From NCBI RefSeq assembly GCF_024713945.1, contig NC_134679.1, forward strand, positions 2,361,001 through 2,425,000: a stretch of DNA of 64,000 nucleotides, in the 5' to 3' direction. The notes beneath the pieces are model-generated. The model saw only the letters and a program-made list of their open reading frames with translations. It did no database searches and was not told the origin of the DNA. The position numbers were made by a program, and so were the translations under genes. This document shows positions 1 to 11,617 of this stretch, piece after piece. The first letter of the stretch is position 1; each line of letters starts with the position of its first letter. This stretch comes from Dermatophagoides farinae (lineage: Eukaryota > Arthropoda > Arachnida > Sarcoptiformes > Pyroglyphidae).

Positions 1-876
1 AGAAATAAAAAAAAAATTGACAGGATATATCGACAGACAAATCGACGAAAACATATACGTACACAGACATACAAATAGTCATCGATTATAGTCATTTCAA
101 AATATTCTCTATTTCACAAGTGGCAAATTGCCATTAGAATTCATTGGAAAAAAAGGTTGAAAGAAAATGGTAGAAAATAATAATAATATTGCCATTCAAT
201 GATGATGATGATGATAGAAATGGATCTCTCGAGCTTCTTCACCGTTTTCTTGGCTCGTTTCGTTTTTTTATCTATTTTATTTGCTTGTGTTGAAGTAGAG
301 AAAAAAAGTATCTTATTCCAATAAATCATTCGATTCACTAGTAACTGGTTGAATGATTCGATGATGACTTTGCATCGTCCAAAGATCAAACGTAGTTTAA
401 AACAGGAATAGTTTGATACACACACAAAAGACGAACTGTAAACTCTGGAAGAAACAAGATATGTAACAGCAAGGTTGAATGTTGTTGTTGTTGTTTGACG
501 TTTCAGTTTTTTCTTATTTTTGCAAAAAGGATCCAAAATGATTATAGCAACATTATGATATTGTTGATGATGATGGTGATTTTCAATGTTTATGATGTCC
601 ATTTTATTTTTTCTTTTATTTTTTTTTCACGAACCCATTTCACTCCAATTAATCATTTGATTTTTTTTCCAATTTCTTTTTCCGTTCCGTTTGAATTGGT
701 TTTAAGTTTGTTGAAATGAAAATTTTTTTTCTTTTTTTCTACAATCTACATTCACACACACACACACAGACAGAAATATACAGAACACGACAAATCGAAA
801 CGGAAACTTTTTCGGAACAATTTCAAATTGCTATTAATCTACAAATAATGTTTTTTTTTGTTGTTGTCTACTTCAG
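1..876 (+). other. Upstream intron of the Dscam-like gene
   Basis: No coding signal is convincing here. The stretch is AT-rich with T-runs, ATG/CAT triplet repeats near 200 and 560-590 and a short CA repeat near 752-768. It ends in a pyrimidine- and T-rich tract and an AG at 875-876, which is the acceptor for the first Dscam exon in the window. It is therefore read as intron of that gene, whose 5' part lies outside the window. Confidence 0.6.
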
Positions 877-3800
877 AGAAATTATCATCACATTACTATA
901 ATTTAACATTGGTTGCATCAGAAAATTTTGTTACATTGAATGGCCTTCAACCAGTGACCACATATCAAGTTCGTATTATTGCCATCAATGATCTTGGTCA
1001 AAGTGAACCAAGTGATGTAATGTTTGTACAAACGGATGAAGAAACACCTGGTGGTCCACCATTACATCTTAAAGCTGTGGCATTAACATCTACATCGATC
1101 AAAGTATCGTGGAAAACACCACGTAAAGAGCTTCAATTTGGTTTTATTCGTGGCTATTATATTGGCTATCGAATAATTCAATCGGCCTCATCGTTGGATT
1201 TATCAACATCATCATCATCATCGTCAGGATCTAATCCAACTAGTCAACAAAGTGATTTTATCTACAAAACCCTTGAAGTAAAAGGAAAAGATAATGTTGA
1301 AGAATGTATAATTAGCGAGCTTAAACGAGCTTCACGTTATGAAATTGTTGTACAGGCTTTTAATTCAAAAGGTGCCGGTCCTTCTTCGGAACCGGTACAT
1401 GTTAAAACATTGGAATTTGGTAAGATTTGTCATATACTCTAAATATAATAACTAAATGGTCAAATTTCTATTTATAGATCCACCAACGGCACCAACGCTA
1501 CAAGTGACTGAAGTAACATTCAATTTCATACGTTTAACATGGTCAATGTTGTCCGATCAAATTATATCAGGCATGTCAAATCTCAAATTTTTTATGGATT
1601 TTTGTTTATCTAATAGCCATCAATGTTTATATCATTTTCTTGATCATAGGATATATTCTACATTATAAACGTGAATCAAGCGATTGGCGTGAATTAAAAT
1701 TATCCAATATCAATACATTTACACATGAAAATCTTCGTTGTGGTACCAGATATCAATATTATCTTGTAGGCTTTAATTCAGCTGGAAAAGGCGATCCAAG
1801 CCAAGTGGTTTCGGCACGTACCGATGGAACTTGTAAGTTACATTATTTTTGCTTGCTTGCTTGCTTGTCTGTTTATTATTGTTTATACAAGCCAAACCAT
1901 AATGTTTTCATAATGATCGAATAAATGATTAATCTTCACCGATGATCAAATCTTTGAAAACATTCTGTTGATCGTAAAAAAAATACAACAAAACCCATCA
2001 TCGATTATTGTATGTTTATACAACGACAAAAAAAAATTTTTTTCGATATAAACATTAGATCACACAATCGTGTTTATACATACACAAATCATAGAGGATT
2101 TTCTGTGGCCAATACGTGATATGCAAAATTGATGTCTTTGATTTTTTTTTGTTCTATTCTTTTGTTATTGTTGTTGTTACAATTTTACCCCACAAAAAAA
2201 AATTTAGATGTAATAAGATCATTGAGAATTAGCCGATTAGAACCAGAAAAACCAAAAAAAAAAACCAATTTTCAATGATCGCTATTGGTAATCATCGATA
2301 ACCATCATCATTATTGAAAAAGTCATTATTTTGATGATTTATCGATGAGCATATATATTTCTTTTCATATATTCTAATCAATTTGAAATTTCCGGAAAGT
2401 TTTTTTTTCTATCCGAATGATTCTTCATCTTTTCAACAATCGAATTTTTGTTGTTGATCGAATCTTTAATCACAAGCAAGCATTCATATATGACATACTA
2501 TATATATATTCAAATTATTATCGAGAGAGAGAGAAAATGGAAAAAAAATTTTCATTTCCAATTCTCAATTTTATTGTGAATGGGGATTTAAATGAAATTA
2601 ATCATTATATATATACTATTGTTAAACATTGACATACAATCCAATACAATCATCATCAACATTCGAACATAATGTTCAATATTATTAGGGATGTGGTTTC
2701 GACAACGACAACAGAAATATAAAGAATCTCATTTTCGATTTTTCTTGAATTTTAATTTCAAACTAAATATCATTTTCACACTTTTTGCCTTATATTTGAA
2801 TTTTTCTCACATACTACCAACACCAAAGCCAACCAACACAATGGCTGCATGTGTGTGTGAAGAATGAAATCATATTTTTATATTTTTAAAAGGAAAAAAA
2901 TGTGATGCTTTCCTCTAGCTATTATTGTAAAAATAATGAGATTTTTTTTCTCTGTATGATAATCGTGATTATGATGATGATGGAACGGAAATGTTATGAG
3001 AGAGCGAGAACGAGAGAGAGAGAGAGAAAAGAAAAATTTCCTCACGAACAAATGAATTCTGGTGATGGTGATGATGATGATTTTGTCGTTCATTGTATTC
3101 TAAACCTAGAGAATATGTTGTTGTTGTTGATGATGACGATGATGATGATGATGTTTTGCATGATAATTTATTAATATGTCAATAATAATCTTTAGAATCA
3201 AAATATATAAAAAAAAATGAATGGATGAAGATTGTCGATTTTAATTTCAAATTCTTCTTCAAATCCGATCTTGAGGTCATTATTACTTGTTGTTGTTGGA
3301 ATATAAAAATTTATTTCTAAGGAAAAGAGAGAGAGAGAGAGAGAGAGAAATTATTCCATTATCATACAATATGTTGATGGAATCAAAGAATAAAAAGAGA
3401 AGAAGAGATAATAGTAATGTAAAGAATAAAAAAAAAAGAGAAATTTTTTTCCATAATCACCATCAAAGGAATGATAATCGAATGTTTGACTTTGTAAATG
3501 ATTCTTTCTTTCTTTCTTTCCTTTAGCTAAATTCATCCATGTTCATTCATTCATTCGCATAGTAGTACTGTAGTTAAAAAACAAGAATTGAATGTGAAAG
3601 AAAAAAAAATTCTATAATTGCTCTCGATATCTTGTGCCCATCGTACACTAGAATCAAGCATGTGTGTGTGTGTTTGTATTTGTATATACCATTAAAAAAT
3701 GAATTAGAAAAGAATTTACCCTCCTAGAATTTTCTATGCCACATTGAAAATGTGTGTGTGTGTGTGTGTGTATTGTATACCAATAGCTTTTTAATTTTCA

Positions 3801-6581
3801 ATTTCTGTCTTGCAACCAGAACAAAAAAAATCTTATTGTTGAATTGCTAGAATTAACTGTGTAAATGAAAGACTTTTATGTCAACAATATGGTGATGATG
3901 TTGAAAGTAAATTTTAGTTAGAAAAAAAATATTAGATTATTAAAAAAAAATAAAATGTCCAGAATATTTACATGACCAATATACACAAACATATAGCATA
4001 TAGAAAAGTTATTTCCAATTTCAATTGCCATCATCATCATCATCATTGTTGTCGTTTAATATATATTATATTTGTGCTGAAAAACATCAACAAAGATCAT
4101 CGAGATCAAATATGAGGGCACTATCAAAGAATTTTCTGCATTTTTTTTTATTAACTTCTTCATCATCATCTTCAAGTTTTTTTTTGCTTCTCTCTACCCG
4201 GTTTTAATACCGTGATCATCAATTCAAATAAAATTCTATAGAACGATGCAGAAAAAAAATAAAGAAATAAGTTGAATGGAATTCTTATGGACACACATTC
4301 ATGACATGGACGATCAACGGGATCGGTCATCATCATCATGATTCGATTACCAAATGGTCAATGGCTTTTTTTTGGTTAAAAAGAAAATTTCTCATTTTCT
4401 GAATTTTTTTTCACTCTCATAACGCTATTATATTTTTTTCATATATGAGAAATTTTGAACATTTGATTCCTTGAATTTTGGAACATAATAATATTGTTAA
4501 ATACAACAATGTCAAATAGAATCATTTTCCAATTATTATTTCAACAAAGTAGTTCATGATGACCCAAATGATTCACGATTCGTAACACCTGGATGGACTT
4601 TGATTTTCTTTTTCATTCATTCATTTAATCATCAGTATTAAAGATGGCAGATGTGATCATTTTGAATGTCTGATGTTCATTGAAAATGATATCATCATCA
4701 TAATAAACTCAATGTCTAGGAATATTGCGACGAAACAAGTCAATTTTATAGATTCTTAGAATGTGAAAAGAAAAAAAAACATAGAGAAAAACAACGTATA
4801 CATTTAAATCTCATATAATATACACTCATATAAAGCTATGGCTATAAATTTCAAACGAATACGAAAAACGATCTATGCTGAATAAAAAATCGTCGTCGTT
4901 GTCTAGAATAAAAACTTCGATTCTCCTTGATGGATGTATGTTTTAAATTTACGAGCTTGATACACATACACACACACTCATTCACATTCGAACGACAAAA
5001 TTCTTAGTCTTGACCAATATTCCAATGTCCTAAGTGAAGGAAAAAAAACGGAATCAAATGAAATTCTCAGTCAATCGGGTTGATGCTTTGTTGTTGGTCA
5101 CATGAAACTATTTAAGATTTATCTTTTTATACAATTAATTTCTTCTTTTTTTTCCTATCCTTTTTTTTCATTCTTTATTTCAAAAAAAAAATCATTCTTT
5201 TGTATTTTTTTTTCTCATATTTTTCTATCTATTCTCTAGCTCCAGTTGCTCCCGATAAGAATTCGTTGCTTTCGGTCAATTACACTATGGTTACTATTTA
5301 TCTTGATTCATTTCATGATGGTAAGTTTTTTTTTCTCTTTTATATTCTACATTTGAAAACATTTTCTTGAATGCGAATCGAACCGTATATATACCGCTAA
5401 CAGAATAAAAATAATAATAATAATCATCATCATCATCCTTAATGTTCATTTACTATCATCTTTCGTTTTTTTTCGCTCATTCTCATTCTCATTCTCATTG
5501 TTCACTATGTTTTCATCGTATTTCTTTTTTCTCTTTTTTTTGTTACCCTACATTTTGACAATGACGATCAAAGGCGGATGTAAAATAAACAATTTCGAAG
5601 TGATGTACAAAACGGATCGATTACATAACTGGACGCCGTTGACAATGTCCGATCAACGAACTATTGTGCTCAATGATCTACTGCCAGGACATAAATATCA
5701 GATTCGAGTGACGGCATATAATGAAGCCGGTAGTACTGAGGCTGAATATCATTTTATCACACCAATGTCTTCGTTACAAAGTAATAATTATAATAATAAT
5801 AAATTATTTGGATTTGCAATCCTTTTATCTATTCATTTTTTTTGTTTCATGTTCACAGATGATCAAGCAATTATTTTGATGGGTTCTAGATCAACATCAT
5901 CGGTACCATTTTATGCCGATGTTTTGGTTGTTGTACCATCGGTCATTTCATTTGTTGTCATTGTCGTACTATTATCACTTGTTTATATCATTTTTACTAG
6001 AAAACCTCGACATACAAATAATATTTATGGTAAGCCTTATATTTGTTACATTGATTGAATTTAACATTTTTTTTCTGTCTGGTTTTAGGCAATTTTAATG
6101 ATCAAAATAAATTTACAACTGAAGGAAATGAATCTGTCATTATGGGCGAATTGGAGGCCAAATATGCTAATAATTTAAATGGTGGATTCAACACTAATAC
6201 TGACCTTAAAGGCTATCAAATCGCTGGTAATGGTGGCGGTTGTGTAGCCACAATGAATCAAAATGTTGTTCATTTTCAAAGCCCATATGCAATGTCTAAT
6301 ATACACGAAAAGACAGGAAATGAGGAAAGATATCCGCTTAATCATTTGAACATGTCACCAATGAAGGCGGCAAACGTGAGTATTATTATTTTAAATATAT
6401 GATTTCATATAACTAATCAAACTAATATCATATAATACAGTATTCGATTGAACATGATGGAATCTATGCGACGGTTAAACGAACACCAAGGCCACCAAGA
6501 TCCGATGTGCACATCTATCAATTTCCTCGTATGACACGGATAATACCGCCTAACGCCTATAGTGTTGTTGATGATGATTAG
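877..6581 (+). CDS. Dscam: Dscam-type cell adhesion receptor, 3' part (FnIII, TM, tail)
   Basis: Eight exons join in one consistent frame: 877-1419, 1478-1570, 1650-1832, 5240-5320, 5574-5780, 5859-6029, 6089-6375 and 6441-6581, giving about 567 residues with the N-terminal immunoglobulin region missing upstream. Successive phases (1,1,1,1,1,1,0) all agree. The first exon starts at the end of one fibronectin III domain (LQPVTTYQVRIIAINDLG) and then carries EETPGGPPLHLKAV and FGFIRGYYIGYR, which are hallmarks of Dscam FnIII domains. Two further FnIII domains follow. One membrane segment is encoded at about 5917-5996 (VLVVVPSVISFVVIVVLL), followed by basic residues and a cytoplasmic tail ending in TVKRTPRPPRSDVHIY and a stop at 6579. 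Dscam proteins are homophilic receptors for axon guidance and self-avoidance. Only one membrane exon is seen, so alternative membrane exons as in fly Dscam1 are not evident. Which Dscam paralogue this is cannot be told. Confidence 0.8.
1571..1649 (+). other. Non-canonical GC-AG intron in the Dscam-like gene
   Basis: The exon ends ..ATATCAG and the intron would start GCATGT and end CATAG. Joining G to GATATATTC restores the glycine of the FnIII stretch SGYILHYKR in the same phase as neighbouring introns. The nearest GT donor four bases downstream would break the frame. Confidence 0.6.
1833..5239 (+). other. Large intron of the Dscam-like gene
   Basis: A 3.4 kb intron with a GTAAGT donor and a TTCTCTAG acceptor. 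It is filled with low-complexity sequence: GA repeats near 2524-2535, 3001-3029 and 3326-3349, CA/TG repeats near 3661-3673 and 3750-3771, ATG/CAT triplets near 2960, 3065-3090, 3120-3150 and 4028-4046, and many poly(A/T) runs. No alternative exon with FnIII or membrane features was found on either strand. Confidence 0.6.
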
Positions 6582-8111
6582 TGTTGCACAAAAACAGTTC
6601 CCATCATTAGAAGCATGTGTTATGAAGCAGATTAGTGTTTGACGATATTTCCAGAGTAGATGAATCATCATTTCCTTCATCCATTCAGAGATAATTCAAT
6701 TGTACCATCGACACTATAGCCATTGTAGTTTTTCATAGTTCATCTTTTTTTGATTAGAAATTATTATCCAAATATAACTAATTCATTCTTATTCTAAATT
6801 ATATCAATTTTAGGTGGCTCAACAATGGCTACAACCACAGCCGTTGCAACGACCAATGATATTATCAACCTTGATTCCGAATCATTCGATTCACCAACAC
6901 CAAATAATGGTGGATGTCCAATATCGAACAACAATATCAACAATATTGGTAGGAGGAATGGAATCATCAACAACGAGTACGATCAACCAACATACAGCCA
7001 ACAACCATTCGAATAACCAAAACACTGCCAATTGGCGAACAACAACAGCTAACACAACGATAGTTCAACGATTTGATCCAAAGGAACATCATCATCAACA
7101 ACATCAAGAAACAATGGCTCATATGAAAAAATTAACCGAAATTCAATATGGACATAAATCATTGTTCCATGAATGATCTCTATAACACTGAAATACTGAA
7201 CATATTTTATTCGAATGCAAAAAAAAAGAAATGTTTGAAAATCAAAGTTTTAATTGTTTCTATCGTGCTTCTTTGTGCTTATATATGGAATATTTTTCTA
7301 AATGATGAAAGAACACTTATTTAATTTGCTCATTTTATTCATTCATGATGCTAATGATGATGATTTTATCCAATTTTTATCCAATGTTCTGTTCTGTATA
7401 ATTCTGTTCATTCATTCATTTATTATAGACAACAAATAATGTTTTACAACCGATCCGCTGAACGATTGTATCAGCCAATGCATACCTTTTTTTTTGCTGC
7501 TATTTGTTTGCCAAAATGGCTGATTGATTATTATTGTTGATTGATTATCGATCAATTAAATTTATCAGTTGATTGATTTAATATTAATAAAGCCAAATTT
7601 TTATTGTGAAAAATCAATTATCAGTCTTGCAATTTTTGAAACCATTACATTCGATTGTTCGAATATTTAAATAAAAATGTTTTTTGCTGCCATCTATCCG
7701 ATTAAAATAGTTATAGGTTATCTTTAAAATTTTGATTTTTTTTTTAAATTGTGTATTTTTTTATGTTTATTAAATGTCGAGCACTTCAATATTAAATGTC
7801 GACCTTTAGACAGATTTGAAGTACATTTGAATGATATACACTCATTATCTTTAATGATCTTATAAGAAGATGATGATGATTCTTTTTATCATCAAGGATT
7901 AATCAATCAATCTAGTTTTAATTTACAAATCCTTAATCCAAAAATAATCAATATTTCCAGTTCATTTGTCTCTGTTGTTGCCCAACTGGTGTATGGAGAA
8001 AACTTTTTAATGTCATTTATAATCATCTAGAAGCTTATTCATAATATTTCATAATTGAATTTTCTTCTAATCATTCTGGAAATTGTCATAACATCATTAT
8101 TGTCTGAAACA
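6582..8111 (+). other. 3' flank of the Dscam-like gene, with a possible alternative last exon
   Basis: An acceptor-like TTTTAG at 6808-6813 precedes a block (6814-7176) that is open in two overlapping frames. One frame runs to a stop at 7174 and encodes a Q/H/T-rich tail; the other runs to a stop at 7014. This could be an alternative C-terminus of the Dscam-like protein or its 3' UTR. After 7180 the sequence is AT-rich with AATAAA-like words near 7586 and 7668 and no further gene is seen before 8112. Confidence 0.35.
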
Positions 8112-8774
8112 ATGAAATTCTTCCTTTTTTTCATGTTTATTGGAATGACTTTGGCGATGCCAAATCCAATTGCTAAAGGTTTGTTTATCCATCAATAGAA
8201 TGAAAAGTGAATTTATCAATTTATCATCATTATAGACACTTACAACAATAAAGTTTCTGAATTGTTGATTGATCGTGCTCGAACATTGGTTGAAAAAGCT
8301 AAACATGTCATCGATGAAAATAAAGAACAACATGAAGATTTACTATCATCGATTAAGAATCTTGTGGAACAAATTGAAACATTGTCGGATAAATTTGAAA
8401 AAGAATATCATGGATTAGATTTGACCAAGAATGAAATCCATACAATGAGTGAAGAATTATTACACTTCGAAAATCGATTGACTGAAGAATTTTTGATTTT
8501 TTACGAACATATTAAACATAATGATGACGATGATGAAGATGTTGATCATCTAATCAAACGTGGTGAAGAATTGATTAAGAAAGCACATGATGTACTACGA
8601 CAATATCATCCGGATTACAAGACAACAGCAGTGGTAGACTTTGAAATTGCAGCTGTCTTAAAATTGATAAAAATTGTTCGACATGGTGATGAAGAGACAA
8701 GACGTAAATATATACCAGAATTAAAACATCAATTACGATCATTGGAAATTATTTTAGAAAGAATTAGGAAATGA
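8112..8774 (+). CDS. Secreted helical protein, mite group 5/21 allergen-like
   Basis: Two exons, 8112-8178 and 8236-8774, encode 201 residues. The start codon opens a clear signal peptide (MKFFLFFMFIGMTLAMP), and a phase-1 intron of 57 bases falls just after it. The mature part is almost wholly charged amphipathic helix. It appears to hold two related helical segments, about residues 30-105 (ELLIDRARTLVEKAKHVI) and 120-200 (DHLIKRGEELIKKAHDVL), separated by an acidic DDDDED linker. No cysteine lies in the mature part. Size, signal peptide and helical-bundle character recall the Blo t 5/Der p 5/Der p 21 family, but identity is low and the assignment is by style rather than by a firm motif. It shares gene structure with the protein at 11618-12643. 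Its 3' end converges on INTS10 with only 66 bases between stop codons. Confidence 0.65.
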
Positions 8775-8801
8775 TATGGGTTACTTGTTTAATCGTAAAA
8801 A

Positions 8802-8833
8802 AATAAAGAAAAACATTAAAAGAATTTATTTAT
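8802..8833. terminator. Overlapping poly(A) signals of convergent genes
   Basis: An AATAAA on the + strand at 8802-8807 lies 28 bases after the stop of the helical-protein gene. TTTATT words at 8824-8829 and 8828-8833 are AATAAA on the - strand, just after the INTS10 stop at 8841-8843. The two transcripts must end within the same few tens of bases and probably overlap. Confidence 0.55.
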
Positions 8834-8840
8834 TTAATCA

Positions 8841-11162
8841 TTATTGATTGACAAGATGTCCGGCCAAAAATGATTTGATTTCTTTGACCAAAAATCCAAC
8901 AAATAAATCAATCTTTGTATTTGAATCGGATGTTTGCTTTATCATATTTAAAAATAATTCGGAAATTTCTTGATTGTTTTTAAATACAGTATTCATTGGT
9001 TCCAATTGAAAATTGAATTCATGATCATTAATCAATGCTTGAAATTCTTCTATAATATCTGATTCGAATATATATGATGAAAATAATGGATAAATAAAAG
9101 TCGGTTTAGTAGTTGTCGGTGGTGGTGGTTGTTGTTTTATAAAAGTCGTCGCTTTAGTTCGTATGATCATCATTGTTTTGATGAATGCTGGATAAAAATA
9201 TGGCCATTGATATTGTGATAGAACCATTATATGGCCAATAGTAAAATCCGTAATTGAAGATGATAATAATATAATACTTGCATCGATTAATAATGCAATG
9301 ACATTTTCTAATGTTGGACAGAGAAATATCATTTGTCTTGAATTATAATATTCATTGGCCAATTCTATACTACAATAATTAATCTCTGATTTTTCGTTAC
9401 CATTCTTGTCAAATAGATTTTTTGTTAATTGATAACCAAAAGTTAGGTTTGGATCACCTGAATCATTTGATACTGATGAACATAAAAGATCGATGATTTT
9501 GATGACAAATATAGCAGCATCTTTGGATTGGTTTAATTTTATACTCAATGTAAGATATTGTATATAATATTGGAGCCAATATAAGAGATTGGAAAAATTA
9601 TTGTTAACAATGTCTCTATATTCGAAATTTTTCAAAATCTGCATTGCCTCATGGTAATTGGCTTCATGTAATGAATGACAAATTTTGTACTGAAGAAACC
9701 GACAATTTTTGTGAAGATCAATTTGAGCGATGTAGGCATCAAATTCTACGTATGAAAAAAACAGTTGATTAGCAATGATAAAATTAATAGATTATGATAC
9801 ACATACCTTGTTTGATAAAATCAATAGAAACATTAAATTCAAGCAACAATTGAACATCTCGTATCAGCTCTTTATCCGCAGCGATCAAACATGGAGCATA
9901 GCTCATCAGTTTCCGTTTTTTCAGATTCAAATGGGCCATAGCTTTTCCATCAGAATATCCGGAAAGTTTTTCGCAAATGATACAATTTTTAATCTTGGAC
10001 ATTGATCGACAAAAAAGGATTGTGAACAATACGATCGAATAGAAACCGATTTTCCGGTAGTTTGATGGATCCATTTTAAAACTGAGATCAAGAACTTCAT
10101 TGTCACGACAGAAACATTTATGAATATACGAAGATAATGTTTCTAAATTCGATTCGATTCGCGATAAATCCAATGAATTATCGTTCTTATAAATATCCCA
10201 CTTTTTATGTTTACCAATCAAGGTAACCATTTCGATAAGCTTCTTTTCTAGCAAAGGTCGTTTCGTTTGGATATTTTCTATTATAAGAAAAAAAGTGAAT
10301 TAATTGTAACAATTGACAACTTGCTACTATACCTTGGTTATCATCAAAAAAATCTTGAATAAAATATTTTAGCCCTATTAGAAAATGTTTTTCTAATATG
10401 GATTCATCAAATGTTTCGTAGTAAGATTCAGATGAAAACAGTACAGGTAACACATGAAAAGTGTACTTTTCACGAAGATATTCGATAATTTTTGGTTCTA
10501 AAACATGGGAGAATTTTTCAATGATTTTGATCAATGCCATTGCTGCTTGTATAATATTATTATGAGGATATTGTATCAAAATGAATATATATAAATCGAT
10601 CAATTGTTCTATCTTATCCGTGTGAAAAGAACAAAATTTAGTTACAAAATGGATTCGATCTTCAACTTGAAATTGTTTCCAAAGTTGATAATAAAATTTT
10701 GCATCACTCATATTGACATTAAATAAAATTTCAAAATCTTGTTTCTTCAGACAATGTCTCCATTGGTCACTAATTGAAAATAGAATGCATTTCATTTCTT
10801 CGATGAAAAAATCCTTAAAAGCATTTGTTTGTTCTAAATTATGACGCTTTGAATTATCGGTTAATTGATTCCATAGTTTACTATTACCGAACAAATCGGT
10901 AAAATTTTTGGATGCATTGTCATAATCCTTTTCTAGTTTGGACATTTTATACAATTCTACCTATAAATAAACAATGATTTTTAAATTAAATCATAATTAT
11001 TGAAAAACCTACTTTGATCAGGAAATTATCATTATCTATCGCTCTGGCTGCCATCAAATAGGATTTAGCAAGTGGATAATTTTTCTGTTCGATTATTTTC
11101 TTGGCTTTCTCAAGAAAATAACTAAACGGTTTAATCGACTTGGATTCTTTGAATTTGGTCAT
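8841..11162 (-). CDS. INTS10: Integrator complex subunit 10
   Basis: Four exons on the minus strand, 11162-11013, 10960-10333, 10277-9807 and 9745-8841, with introns of 52, 55 and 61 bases, give 717 residues, close to the roughly 710 of human INTS10. Landmarks seen are the N-terminal helical repeat (FLEKAKKIIEQKNYPLAKSY, then YLMAARAIDNDNF), a middle stretch YTFHVLPVLF matching the family's CDVLPLII region, and the C-terminal DFTIGHIMVLSQYQWP, which matches the DMALGHVIVLLQQEWP motif of the family. INTS10 is a scaffold subunit of the Integrator complex, which cleaves nascent snRNA and other Pol II transcripts in the nucleus and pairs with INTS13/14. The start is the only ATG upstream of the helical repeat with a good context. 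The gene lies between two secreted helical-protein genes on the other strand. Confidence 0.85.
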
Positions 11163-11617
11163 TTTGTTTTTAAAGGTTTAATCTGAAAAAAAGAACTCTC
11201 AAAATTCATGTATGGCTATTGTTATTTGAATCTGCCCAGTTCTTGATCAACATAGGTGATCAGCTGATTGAATTTCCAATGTGTTCTTCCAATGGGATGA
11301 ACGATTGAAAGAAAATTTCAATTTTATACCGAATTTATCTTGAGTTATTCTTATTTTTTTGTTCCTTAAAATTGAAAAATTTACGAAAAAAATGAACGGT
11401 TTAATTTTTATCATATCATTTTTGATCCTTGAGACCGATTTTGTTTTGAAATACTTAAATTGTCAAGTAGTTTTTGAACCGATAAGATTTTTTTTTTGTT
11501 ATGTACCTGCAAAGTTGCTTTTAGATCCGTTTCAATTTTTTTAAAATCATCTTGTCTTGATTGGTCATAAAGGAGCCATTTCTTTGTAATATAACGTTAA
11601 ACAAAAACAAAAAAAAG
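11163..11617. promoter_or_regulatory. Shared upstream region of INTS10 and a secreted protein gene
   Basis: INTS10 (-) and the mucin-tailed secreted protein (+) are divergent with 455 bases between their start codons. No clear TATA element was picked out. The 61-codon reading frame at 11359-11544 is T-rich and has no recognisable feature, so it is not treated as a gene. Confidence 0.4.

Noticed and set aside
8097-8333. Minus-strand frame over the signal-peptide exon of the helical protein
   Set aside because: Antisense shadow; the plus strand has a proper signal peptide, splice sites and a long coding exon.
11359-11544. Plus-strand frame of 61 codons between INTS10 and the mucin-tailed gene
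   Set aside because: T-rich composition drives the Phe/Leu content; no family features and a promoter region is expected here.
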